A DNA stretch of 64,000 bases from Dirofilaria immitis (Eukaryota; Nematoda; Chromadorea; Rhabditida; Onchocercidae): assembly GCA_024305405.1 (NCBI GenBank), contig JAKNDB010000075.1:1381501-1445500 (forward strand), written 5' to 3'. Every line of letters begins with the position of its first letter. The stretch's first letter is position 1. The position numbers and the translations under genes are program-made. Below, piece after piece: positions 30,098 to 45,000 of this stretch. Below the pieces are notes generated by a model. That model saw only the letters and a program-made list of their open reading frames with translations. It searched no databases and had not been told where the DNA came from.

Positions 30098-33000
30098 ATG
30101 TATGCCAATAAACGACGACAACGAAATTTTAAACGGTTTGCAATATTTTTCTTTTTTTTTTTTAAATTTTAATTATCATTAGATATCATTGGATAAAAGA
30201 TAAGAAATTCCATATAATTTTAATTGTCATTAGATATCATTGGATAAAAAATAAAAAATTCCATATATTAAAATATGAAAATCATAATGTTATCGTATAG
30301 ATTAACAATGATACTTACCCTACAGTATTATGCAATTGACCGTATTTCAGTAATCATCAAAATTCAAAGTGTAAAACACATTTTAAACATAATATATTGT
30401 CTTAAACGTATAAAAAAGATTAGTTTGAGATATAATGATTTTATATTAATAAATTTTCATTAAATAATCTTATATTATTAATAATTTTGCTTATCCAATC
30501 ATTTACTTTAAATACTTCTTACGAAACTGTAAGTTGTAAATTACGGTAACGATACCGTAACTAATGGCAATGATAATATTTTCGAATAATAATAAATGAT
30601 CTCCTAGTTCGTAGATAGAATTAAATCAAACTTTATCAATCATATGAAAGATTAGCGAAAGAAATTATATTCTTATAAGAATGAAGATTGATAGATGATA
30701 AAGAATAGAATTTGATGAAAACTATAGACAAAGATATTGATTGATCAATTAGTCATTAAAATGATTAAAATTTTGATTAGAAGATAAATGAAAATCAAAT
30801 AATTAAATGATAAAATATAATTATAGATGATAAATTTATTCTTCTTTTTTGGATTATTTTTAGTAATTATAATTATATCGTATTTATTTTTAAATATGAT
30901 AGAAAAATATTATTAAATATAATCAATATAAAATAACTCAATCATATTCTTAACGATATGATAAATAAAGTTATGATTAAAATATCATCTATAAAATTCT
31001 AATTATTTATTATCTAAATAAATAATTTAATAATATGATAATAAATATGATAATAATTTAAATAATAAAATTTTACTATTATTTTAATGAAATTTTTAAA
31101 AATTAAGTATTGTTGTTAATTTATTTATTTATTTATTTTTTAAGCAATTAATGATAAATAAAATAATTTAGAATTAAAATTTTAAATTTGAAAAGATAAA
31201 TAGATAATATCAAAGATTAGATATAATAAATGATTAGTTAGTTAGTAAGATATCACCTGCTGAGATTATATTACGATAATAGAAGGTATCAGAAGCGCGA
31301 TGAAAATACTAAACGAATCGTAGTATGACAATATGATGACAACATATCGTGCGAATAAACATTGCCGTAAATCGCAAAAGTAGAGGAGGGTAGAAAAGCA
31401 AAGGTGGTAGTTGATAGGGGATACAATTTTTGAATATCACGAAATATTGCCTGACTGAAAAACCTCAAAAGCAACTATTATCATTGAACATATCGCAACA
31501 TAGTAATTGTAATAGCAAAAGAAGAAGGAATATTTATTCTATGAATCATATTTGTTTAATAATTTATTGTTAATTGTAACAGCAAAACAATAATTTCATA
31601 ACTTCTTATTGTGGTAGTAAATCATTTATCATATTATCAATTAAAATTCGAAATCATTAAGAATAATAAAAATTTAATAAAATTATTATTTTCAATATTA
31701 CTGTACTATTAATATTGGAATAATTTTTCCCTAACATTAGATATTATAATATTTAAAAATTCAAATTTATAATATTTATTATTGTTGATGATAGTAGTTT
31801 GATCTTAAAATTATCACTTTATCTACTCATTTGATATAGTTATTATCAGCAGTTAGGTGAAAAAATTAGAAATCCATTATTTGATATAATCATACAAATG
31901 GATTACAATTGATTTATGATAAGTTTTAGTATTTATGATAAGTTTGAGAAATTTTTATAGAAATATCAGGAATTCAAATCATTATTTATATTATAATATT
32001 ATAAGTATGTAGTTGAGCAAGAATTATTATAATAATGGATTTTTGAAAATTTTTAAAATTTCTTCTCGAGAAATAAGAATTTACGGTTACTTTTTTTTCG
32101 AGAATTATTCAATTCTTTCTATCGATATGTATTTCATATTGGAATTTAATTGTATACATATATTTCGTATTTGAATATTTAACAAAATTTGATATTTACT
32201 CATTTCTTTTTCATTTCAATTTTTATCATTCTGAAATGTTAGAAATGTAAAGTATTATATTTAAAGGAAAAATTGGACGATAAATTTGTATAAAATAAAA
32301 AATTTTTTCATCTAAAATTTATAGACAAATAGATGGATGCAAATTATTTATTAATTGAATTTGATTCATTTAGTAATGTATTAATTACAATATTAAGTTC
32401 TAATATTATTTTTGCTTTATCTAACAGCATGCTGAAAGAAAGAAACTTATCACAAATACTAAATACTATACTAAAAAAATTATCACAAAAGGTAAAAGCT
32501 TATTTTGCGCCCCTCAAATATCACTAAAAATGTTATTTGTTATCAAAAAATAAAAATAATTCTTATTTAATAAAAATAAAAATTTATCATTATAATTAAT
32601 TAAATAATTAAAATTGGAATTATTATAATTATTAAGTTTTAAGTATTTGAAAAATTTCATAATTATTATAAAATTTAATAATTAAATAATGAATAAATTA
32701 AAAAAGGATTAAAGAAAATTTTTAATTTAAATATGATAAGAAAAAATTTTTATATATAAACAATCATTGAATGCAAAAAATATTTATCAAAAAACATTTT
32801 GCAAGAAATGAATTATGTACAAATTATAATGATAGTAATGATTATTAATCTAAATTATCAATCGTTTACTCATAATATTTAATCAAAACATTGTAAAGAA
32901 AATGGATTAGTTATTTATAAGATAATAAAAATTAATGATGATAATGATAAGATAAGTTTAATAAGTTATAATTTTATTTACATCAATTATTGATCTGAAT

Positions 33001-36000
33001 TATATCAAATATATTCATTTCAATTTCAGTATATGCATATATGCAACAAATTAGAATTTTGCAACAACGATAATTACTTTCTCATTCAAGCAACTTAATT
33101 ATATCTAAACAGTTATATCATGACCTTTATTCTGACCTATGACATTTACAATTGTGTTTTTTTATTGATTTTGTGCGGTAATTATAAGTATTTCCTACTC
33201 TAATTATAAAGCAAAAGCTTTATTTTTGAATAATAATAACAACAATAATAATAATAACCACTTAAGTACCGCAATTTTGGTACCACTTAATAGGTACCAT
33301 AATTTTTATATACTTTCTAAAATTTATTCTTTTAAGAAAACAATTTGAAATAATTGCTTACCGTCTGCTAACCTATAAGTACTTTTAAAAATGAAAGAAA
33401 TTTGTCAAATTTAAATCTATAAATAATCGATAATAATTAATTGTATTTAATTAATTAATTTTTAATTATTTGATATGATTAAAAATTATTTCAAATTGTT
33501 TCATTTTTATATTTATATTCAAATTTAATTTGTTTTATTTTTCGTCGTTTTTTAAAAAATAAACAATTATTTTTATGAACAAAAAAATTAATAATTAATT
33601 ATTTAAGTAAAAAATTTATTTAAATATTCTTTTGTTGTTGAAAATTTTTATGCTAACATAAAATATTATATATTATTGATTGAATTAATACATATTATTG
33701 ATTGAATTGATATTATTGATCGGACCGATACATATACTCATTAGACACGTATAATTAATTAAAGATTAATAATTATTTTAGAGAATTTTAATTCAAATTA
33801 TTTAAATTATTACGAATATAAATATTAGCATTTCTTTACTACTTTTTACGTACCGAAATTTAAATTCATTTCTTATAAATAATTTTATTTTTATCATTTC
33901 AATTTTTTGATTAAAATTAGAATATTCCAAAAAATTCTTATCATTTCAACTTTTTTCTTTTTATTTTCTTTTCCTGATAATATATGGTTAGAAATTTATT
34001 CGAAAAAATGAATGATTACGAAAAAAAATAGAAAGCAAATTTTGAAAAATTATGCGAACAAAAAATTGTATTATAATTATTTGTTCATATTTAAAAATAA
34101 ATTAAATCAAATTTAATTTGACTAATTTTATTATAATTTTATTCCTCAATCATTTTTGAATATTTATTTAAAAATTTTCAGATCAAATTTATTAAATGAT
34201 TATTGATTTTTAACAAAATTATTTACAATTATATCAAATTTATTAAATGATTATTGATTTTTAACAAAATTATTTACAATTATATCAAATTTATTAAGTG
34301 ATTATTGATTTTAAGTAAAATTATTTACAATTATATCAAATTTATTAAGTGATTATTGATTTTAAGTAAAATTATTTACAATTATATCATAAAACGATTA
34401 TTGATTTTAAGTAAAATTATTTACAATTATATTAAATTGATAAAATGATTATTGATTTTAGGCAAAACTATTTATTGGTATATGTGATTTAGAAATATTT
34501 TAATAAGCAAAAATTTTTCTAACAAACAATAATTATAATTTAATTCTATCATTTTAAAATTTTCTGCATGTTAGCATGCAGCACGCTATATTGCATGCTG
34601 CATGCTAACTCTCTCTTATTATTATTATTATTATTATTATTATTAGTAGTAGTAGTAGTATAAGTATAAGTATAACATTCATTTCTTGCTTGCTTTAAGC
34701 TTTTTAGTTAAATACGAAAATGTAATGAAAATGTGATGAATTGAAAAGAGACGAATGAAAATGATATATTAATTAATAATTAATTAACATAGTCTATCTC
34801 TTATGCATGCTAACTATCATCCATTTGTATATGTTATTTTTATTGACCATAAAATTTTCTCCTTCAATTTCATTTTCCACTCTTAAAAACCATAAAATAA
34901 TCGTTATAAAACAATGATAATATATGCAGCTGTTGAAAATCTACCGTATTCAATTTAAAAATAAAAATAAAAAAATAAAAATTAATCGATAGCTATAAAA
35001 TAGTAATTTGATAGCTTGTAAATGATTAATTGAACGATTAACTGATAAGATAATGGAATTTAAATTTAAAATTTATCAATCAATCAATAAGTATTTTCCT
35101 CTTTTTCTTTCTTTTATCAAATTGCTTAAATAAAATTTTTTTTTCCATTTCATTTCATTTAATCAGTAATTTTAATTTATAATTAAAATTTAAAAAAATA
35201 AATAAATAAAATTTGTGAATTAAAAAAAAGGAAGAAAACGAAATATTTGCATATGAAATTTTTCTTTTTTTTATTATTATTTTTATTTATGAAATTAAAA
35301 TTTATAATTTTTACAAAAATTAGAATTTATAAAAGGAAATCAATTTTAGAATTGGAAATCACAGGAAAAAAAGACTTATTTAAAATTAATTTTCAGAGTT
35401 CGTGAAGTATCAAAGCCTGGCATTGCGACAAATCCTAGCAAACGGCATCGTGAACGATTAAATAGCGAATTAGAAATTGTCGCTGCATTGTTACCGTATG
35501 AACAAAGCGTTATTTCAAGGTTAATTTGAAATTCATATTTCTTCAATAGAATGAAATTAATTACCGTAATAAGCTTTCTTCTTTCTCCTAAGTTGATCGA
35601 TTATATTCTAAATTAACATATTAAAATTACTGTATTATTTTGAAGGAAAAAAATGCTTAAGAAACTATTAATTTACCTAGATGTGTTATAGTAAAATTAA
35701 CATATCGTATCAGATAGATAATTCAACATATTCGTAAATCTCGAAGATATTCGTAAATCTCGAATTTAATTATAATGATTAAATAATCACACAATGATAA
35801 ATTAATCGATTGGATTTAGCTGGAAAATATTACAAATACAATCTGATTGTAATAATTTTTTATGGGAAAAATTTATAGCTAAAATGCAGCAATTTTAATA
35901 ATTGATATTTTCTCTCAGAAACAAAAAGAGTAGAAAAATTTTTAAATTCGAGATTTCAGTTATACTCGAGATTTTAAAATATTACGATCTAAAATTGCTT

Positions 36001-39000
36001 CATGATTTCTTATAATTATTATTTATAAATTAAATCGTAAAAAAATTAGAACATTTCATTCAATTCATCAATGATTAAATTAATTTAATTAATTAATTTA
36101 ATCATTTAATGATGCAAATTTTGTGATAAATTTTTTCCAAAATATCAAAATCATTTCTAATCATTGGACGATAATTCAAATTTAACAATAATTTCTTGCA
36201 TTTTAATTAAATTTCAATAATTACAATTAATTTTATTATCATTTAATAAAATTATAAAATTTAAAATATAAATTAAAAATGATTAATAATCAAAATTCCT
36301 TCAATTATATTTCAGATTAGACAAACTTAGCGTATTACGATTAGCCGTTAGTTATTTACAAATCAAAACACATTTTCAAGGTTAGCGCAGTTATCATTTC
36401 TTATCATTTATTTCTTATCATTGGTATATTTAAAGCTAATGATAACTAAATAATTATCTTTTAATATTCATCCTATCCTAATTAAGTACTCACATAATGA
36501 AAATTTACATACTAATAAAGGCGTAAAGTTGTAAAGTTTCAATATTATATTTTCGAATGAGAAAATGAAGAAATATTAGCATAAAGAAAGCAAACCATCT
36601 TCTCATAGTGACGTAATTGATAAATTGTTGGTGACATATGTTTGACAATCTTTGACAATCATTAAGCGACCATATATCATTTATCTTCTTTTTCTTTTTG
36701 TTCCTTCTATTAATTAATTAATTAAATAAAATGCATTAAAAAAAAAAGGTTTCTTTTTGCCGTTAATTATTCCTAACACATAGGTTGATACAATATATGT
36801 AAATTATTATTGAAACTATTGTTTATGAAATTTCCGTAATAAAAAGTTTAAAATTATTCATTTGTTCACGTACGTAACGAAGCCTTTTAAATGACAGTAC
36901 GTGAATGGGTCTAATAATTATAAGATAATAAATTGTACTTTTCATTTTTTAAAATTCTTTTTCAAATTTTTTCACCTACGTACGTATCATACGTTGGAAT
37001 GAATTTTTAATACAAACAAATACAAATATAAATATGAAAAGTAAAAGTGATAAACGTTTAATGAAAAAAAACGACGGTGCTTGACGTACAATCACAAAAA
37101 TCCAAACAATAATGATTATTCTAATTCAAATGATTATAATTAGTCTTATCTAAATGATTATGATTATTCTGAATCTAAATGATTACAATCACTCTTATCC
37201 AAATGATTATGATTATTCTAATTCAAATGATTATAATTATTCTGTCCAAATGATTATGATTATTCTATGATTATTCTGATAAGTAATGAAATTATTCGAA
37301 CAAATTAAAATATTGAAATAACAATTATTAAATTTCTGATTAATTCTTATAACCGAAATAAAAAAATCACCGCAACATCTGTATACATGTACATACATAT
37401 ATATATCATTTATCGATAAAATAATTTCTTTTTAATTATTTTAATTCCAATTTTTGATTTTTCATTAATTAAATTCTTATTTGAAATTAACAAATAAATT
37501 AATAATTTATAAATAAAAAAAAATACAAAACTTATATATTTCATTTTTGGACGATTTATAAAACTCATAGAATATTTGTCGTCGGATCAAATTTTTTGTT
37601 ATATGTTTGTTGATAAAACACCTGGCTTCTCTAATTTTAATTTCATATAAATTATGTGTTCGTTGCTCAGTGAAGCATAGATAAGATATGATGAAGCTTA
37701 ATATCATAATAATCTATGGATATAATTAAGTATTTAATTATCAAATATTGCATAAATTAATTACCTGTAATGGCAATTATCACATATTTAATCGTATGAA
37801 GATATCGAAAATACAATAATAATGTAAACAGAAGGCAAAGTCATATAATTTTTTTTTTTCCAAATACTTTAACAAAGTTATAATTAAATGCATAATTGTG
37901 TACATTTCGAGAATTAGGCGAATATTTCTATGATAACATTTGATATAATCACAGATAAACCAGTCGTCATTCATCCATTTGATCCATATAAAATTGATAA
38001 AAATTCATCATATCATTTTTTTGATAAGATTTAAATCCAACTTAAATTGATCATAATTTATTGTACTATTTTTTGATAAGATCTAAGTCCAACTCAATTG
38101 ATAAAAATTCATCGTATCATTTCTTTATAAGATTTAAATCAAACTCAAATTATCAAAATTCATCTTATCATTCTTTGATAAGATTTAAATATTAATGAAA
38201 AATAAAGAAATAAATTAAATTTAAATAAATTTTGAAACCTTTTTGTTTTCATTGTTTCTTTTAAAAAAATTCGATTTTTTTTTCAATAAATTTTAGATGG
38301 AAATTTTTTTCATTCTTTTTTTTTAAGTAATTTTTATATGAAAAGAAAAAGATGATGAATTTAATGATATACTTCATCTCGGATTATATGAATATTATAT
38401 TGTTTGAACATATCATTTGATTTGATATACCATATTATTAAGTATTTCGATTTTATCATTTGATATACCTTATTATTAAATATTTCAATTTTTATCATTC
38501 GCTATACCTTAGTATAAAGTATTTCGATTTTATCAATGAAATGCGTTATCATTAAGTATTTCGATTTTATCATTCGATATCACATTACTAAGTGTCTCCA
38601 GTTTACTATTTAAATATCATGGTATTAAGTACTTCTATTTTATCATTGAAATGCGTTATCATTAAATATTTCGATTTTATCATTCGACATGTCATATTAT
38701 TAAGTATTTCAAATTTCTTTTCATAATATTGTTATTTTAGAATATATTTTTGAATGAAATTATTGAAAAAATTTTTAAATTATAAGCAAATTTTATTGAT
38801 ACTTTTGCTTCTAATCTTTTTAATATTTTCATTTTTAAAATTTTTGTTTTTCAAAATTTATATCTAAAATAGTTTGATAATTAATCGATTGATTATCAAT
38901 TTTTGTCCAATCGATTGATTAATTCCATTATGAATAAGCCATTTGAATTTCGTTTTCTTTTTACGCTAAATTATATTTAAATACCATTCCATAACAATCC

Positions 39001-42000
39001 TGATTATTAGCTTATCATTATCATTATTTAATAAAATTATTTATTAGGAATAAAAAAAAGAAATCATGATTTTGTATTGATTAACATTATTTGATTAATA
39101 ATAATGATTAAAATTAAAATTTCAATTAATAATTCTCGGCATAATCTAAATTTTTAATATATTATTTTAGACTTCTTTATAACATACTAAACACTTTTTT
39201 TAATTAAAATTGTTAATTAATTAACTGCCGATTAATTAGTGCTATTTTTAATTACTTTCTTATCGATATATTTGCATATTGATTACTAGCACTTATTATC
39301 AGTTCATCTTTTGAAAGGTGAGTAATTACTAGCAATATTATCAGTTCATTTTAACATTGCTAGCATTATTATCAGTTCATTTTAACATTACTAGCATTAT
39401 TATCAGTTTATTTTACTTTGAAAGGTAAATAATTAACAATACCTGTAATAAATCTATTATTTCATATACTGATATTTACTAATTAACTTCCAATATTATC
39501 TAGCTAATTTATTTTATTTTATTTTTTTAAACGGAGGTAATAAATATTAATTAAATTATTAATAAAATAAATGTGATATTATTTATATCAAATATATGAT
39601 TTCTTTTTGTATCAAATATTGTGACAGTTATTTGACATTTAATTCGAGAACGACAAAAGTCGAGAATAGGAAGAATAGAAAGAGGGAGAGAGAAGAGAAA
39701 AAGGGAAAGAGAGTAAGAGAAAGGAAAAAGATTGAATAGTAAATATTATGTTTAATTGGATTAAGAATGGAAAACATCGGCATAAAATGATAAGAGTAAT
39801 GTCAATGTCAATAACATGTCAACAAAGATTAACAGAATTATTGTTGATAAGATGATGTTTCATTGGTATAAACCGATAATTATAAAATAAACTTTTTAGA
39901 TGACATTTAATGACATTAAATTGACATAAATATGAAATGATAATAATCAACTTCTATTTTCTATTGCAAAATTTAAGCCATACATTTATGGGAAAATGAT
40001 TTAATACTAAATAAATTATTTCTCATATTTTATTATTATTAATTTTCTTACTGTATATAAATGTAAATTATTATTAATTTTCTTACTGTACAAATGTAAA
40101 TTTATATAATTTGTTTATTTTTTTTATTGTATGAGCAAAAATTTAGTTCATTTATTCATTTATTTATTGTATGAGTAAAAATTTGAGTATAATAGTCCAC
40201 TTATTCATTTTCTTATTTTATGAATAATTATTGAATGAGCAAAAATTTAGTTCATTTATTCATTTATTTATTGTATGAGTAAAAATTTGAGTATAATAGT
40301 CCACTTATTCATTTTCTTATTTTATGAATAATTATTGAATGAGTAAAAATTTAGTTCATTTATTCATTTTCTTACTGTACTAGTAAAAATTTAGTTGATT
40401 AATTCATTTTCATAATTGTGCGAGTAAAAATTCAGTTTATCTGTTTATGCTGTTATTGTATGGGCAAAGATTTAGTTCATTTATTCATTTTCTTATTGTA
40501 CGAGCATAATAATCCATCTATTCATCTTCTCATTGTATTAGTATGCATTTAGTTCACTAATTCATTTTCATAATTGTGTGAGCAAAAATTCATTTTATCT
40601 ATTAAATGCTCTTATTGCATGAATAGAAATTTAGTCAATTTATTTACTTTCTTATTGTATGAGTAAAAATAAAAAAAAAACATCTTTTGATATAAAAAAA
40701 GGAAATTTCAAAATGTATGAAAAATAAAATTTTTTTATTTTTATTTTATAATTTTATTATTTTTTTCAAAATTGCTAAGATTTGCTGTTTATTTGATAAA
40801 TATGAAATGAATAACATATTGTAAATGAATTAATTTCCATTTATTTTTCATTTAAAATTAATTTAAGTATTTCAATTTAAAAAACAACAAATATATATCA
40901 TAAATGCATTGGAACAATTTACAGGAAAAAAAGGAAATTTTTTTGAAATAAAATTTTCATTCATTCATTTTTTTTCCTTTCTATAAATTAAAATTAATTT
41001 ATTTCGATTGAATGAATTATTTCTGTTAGCAAAAAAATTTTTCGAAATATATTTTATAAGCTTCGAACATGCGATATGCGCTAGCAAAATTGATTTTCAT
41101 CTTTGGAAAGTATTTAAAAGAAACGAAAGAAATATTAAATTTTCTTTTCTTTTCTTTTTTTTTATTTGAAATTACTATTTGAGGGATTTTGAAATTTTAT
41201 TTTATAAAATTTATTTTGCAAATTTTAATTTTTTCAAATTTAACAATTCAAAAATTTCATTTATTTAAATTATTATATTTGAATTTTCTTAAATTTGCGT
41301 TTGTAATTTTTGATATTTTTAATTTGAAATAATTTTTCTTTTCAAAAATTTTTTCTTAAATTTATAAAATTTAATAAGATTCAACAAAAGTTATAATAAT
41401 TTTGAAATTGATGATATTATATTTTTATTTAATATTTCCAAATTATCAATTATATCAACAAATTATCATTATTTTGCTATATTCTTTTGTTTACGTCTAT
41501 AACATCTTTAGATCACGTAAACTTATTAAATCTAACACGTAAATTACGTAAATTACAGCATGCTTACATCGATATATTGCAAATTTTCCGTTTGCATTTG
41601 CGCATAGCTATCCGTTTATTCCTACAAATGATACGACAATTTCGTACGATGGTGGTATTCCAACAGCGATACATCGTTCTTCCGGACAATCTCTGATCGA
41701 TCCAAATGAGTATGATTTCGAGAGTATGGCTTTAAAGGTATGAAATCTATGAAATCCTTTTTTCTTAATAAATTTTAAAATTTAATTTTAATTTTATCAA
41801 ATATACGATGGATAATAGTTATAATTAAAAATTTAATCTTTCTCTTTGTTTATTGAATTAATTTAATTCCTATTTTTCATTTATTATTTAATAATAAATT
41901 AATTAAATTATTTCAATATCATTTTATTAAAATTTTAATATTTTTTTTTGGAAATTTATTCAATTTTAAATTAAGTATTATTATTATCTGATTTAATATA

Positions 42001-45000
42001 AAATTTCAGGCACTTGGTGGTTTTATTTTAATATTAAATGAAAATGGTGATATTTATTATGTATCAGAAAATATTGAAATTTATCTTGGATTTCATCAGG
42101 TAAATTTTTAAGAATTAAAAATGAAAATACCTAAAAAAATTAATTAATTTTTTTAATATTATATATTATATCGCTATGGATACTTTGGTAAATTTCATCT
42201 GACTAATAAATTATCAAATTTAAATTTTTATCTTTTAATTTGAATACCGAAATAATAAGTGATAATAGTACGATAATTATTTTTGATAAATAGATAAAAA
42301 GATAAGATTATAGGAATAGCCTTATAAAATAGCACGAGAAAAAACAGATATTAGATATTCATTATTAGTTTAATTAATCAATTAATTAATTAATCAAATT
42401 AGAATATGTTGGGATTTTATATGAGAATTTGAATAATTGAATTTCTTTTAAATTAAAATAATTCCTTTCGACAATTTGTGTATTTTCAAAATCGTTTCAG
42501 TCGGATATCCTTCATCAACCGTTATTTGAAATGATACATTCGGAAGATCGAGAAGATATTAAATTACAATTAGCCTGGAATTATAATATACCACTTCATG
42601 TATCCTGTTTACAAGATATTCTTACACCAGGTAATAAATTAATTTAATTTATCAATCAATATTTTCATGCATAAAATCGAATAATTTCATTTATATTATT
42701 TTTATATGTTTTTTTTTTTCAAAAAAATTTGTTATTTATTTTTAGGTGGTATGCCTTATTTGGAACGAAATTTTAATGCTCGATTTCGTTGTTTATTAGA
42801 TAATACCTGTGGATTTTGGTTTCTTTTTTTTTTTTAAATTTTTATTTTAAATTTCGATTATTCCTTAATAATTAGAATTTGAAATAAATTTGAAATGTCT
42901 ATAAATTGATAAATTAATCTTACGTACAAAGCATTATTACACGTAAGTGTATATATTGACGATAGACACTACATGGGAAATTAATGAGTCTTCATGATTT
43001 ACCACATTCTTACGTATTACATAGAGCCGAGAATCATTTATCCGTAGCAAAATAAATCATAAATATTTATCATTCTTAACTTGATATTAACAGTATTTAT
43101 TATTTCTTTTTTCTTTGTTTCTATCTAACTCTTTTTTTTAAAATAATATTTTGATTGATAAAAGAAAAAAAAAAGGTTTATGTAATTGTTTACAGAGGAT
43201 AGACGTACGTGGAAAATTAATGAGTCTTCATGGTTTACCACATTCATACGTATTTCATAGAGCCGAGAATCATTCATCCACAAATATTGTTCTTGGCTTA
43301 GTTGCAATTTGTAGGTATGTATCATACCTAATCTATGTATTATTATTTAATTTTATTAATATTTTTCATCATTTATTATTCAAATATTTATGCCATAACA
43401 TTTGTTGCTTTTTTTTTAAATTTTAATTTTAATATTTTTAATTCGAAAAAAAAAATTTTTATTTACAAAATAAATTAATATTTGAAAATATTAATTTTAA
43501 AAATAATTCGATTAATCAAATTTTGATTAATATTTTCTTTTTTTTCGCAGTCCATTTGTTCCACCAAATGTTGCCGATCAACAACAACAACAAATGGATG
43601 ATCCAATTTTAAAAACAAAACATTCACTTGATTTTATGCTTATTTCAACGGATAATCGAATGAAGTTTATTTTTTTTATTTTTTAATTTTAATTTTTATT
43701 AAAAATTAAATTTGATAAATGAAAAAGCTTTTTTTTATTTTAATTAATTTACAAATAATTAACCTGGTTTTTTGTTTGCTTGACAAATTATTTGAATATT
43801 TCAGAGCATTGTTAGAATTGGACGATAAAAATTTACCATATAGTTTTTATAGCTTAGTACATGTTGATGATGCGACATGTATTGCTGAAGCACATAAAGA
43901 AGGTTTTTCTTGATTAATTAATCAATTAATTAACATATGGGAGAGATAAAAATTCATACCAAATAATATCAATAATAATCAATGTTGATCAATGACCAGT
44001 CAATGATGACCAATGACTAATATTCGATTGATTGATAAATGGCAATTTTGGCTTCAAAATTTTTAAATCCATAATATGTCATTGAAAAATGTAACAGATG
44101 TGATCATTTTCAATAAAAAAAAGGAAAAAAATTAATAATAGTAATAATAACTATTATTATTACTCTTTTTATTTCGAATTTATTTTCTAATTTTTTTCTT
44201 TAATTTCTAATAGTTTGTTCTTTGCTGAATTTCTGTGTCTTTTAAAATTAAGAAAATTTTAAAATTTAAAAAAAGAAAGACTTATTTTTTATTGCTAACA
44301 ATTTTGTATAAATTTTTGAAATATTCTTAAAAATTTCAAATAAAATCGAAAAAAACGAATACAATTTTTAATTAAATGCAAAAATAAAATAAAATTAAAT
44401 TTTTGAAATTAAATTGAATTTTTAATAAAATTAAATTAAATTAAATTTTTTCAAAAAAAGGATAAAAAGTTTGGCAAAAAGTTAACATAAAAAAACACGT
44501 AAATTGCTAAAAACATGTAAAATGCTAAAAACATGTAAAATGCTAAAAAACACGTAAAATGCTAAAAACACGAAAAATGCTAAAAAACACGCAAAATGCT
44601 GAGAAACACGTAAAATGCTAAAAAACACGTAAAATGCTGAGAAACACGTAAAAAACACGTAAAATGCTAAAAACACGTAAAATGCTAAAAACATGTAAAA
44701 TGCTGAGAAACACGTAAATTGCTAAAAAGCATGTAAAATGCTAAAAAACACGTAAAATGCTAAAAAACACGTAAAATGTTAAAGAGCACGTAAAATGCTA
44801 AAAAGCACGTACAATATCGAAAGGCACGTAAAATGTTAAAGAGCATGTAAAGTGCTGGAAAGCACGTTTTGTTAAAATAAATTTTTTTTTTTTTAATTTA
44901 ACAATGATAATTAATGAGAAAAGTGTTAAATCTAACTGAATGATATGATATTTTTATTCAACAAACAAATAATAATCAATATAATCTATTATTTGAATAA

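Noticed and set aside
44482..44694. Minus-strand frame with repeated FLAFYVF words
   Set aside because: It is the translation of the 17-19 base minisatellite within an ahr-1 intron.
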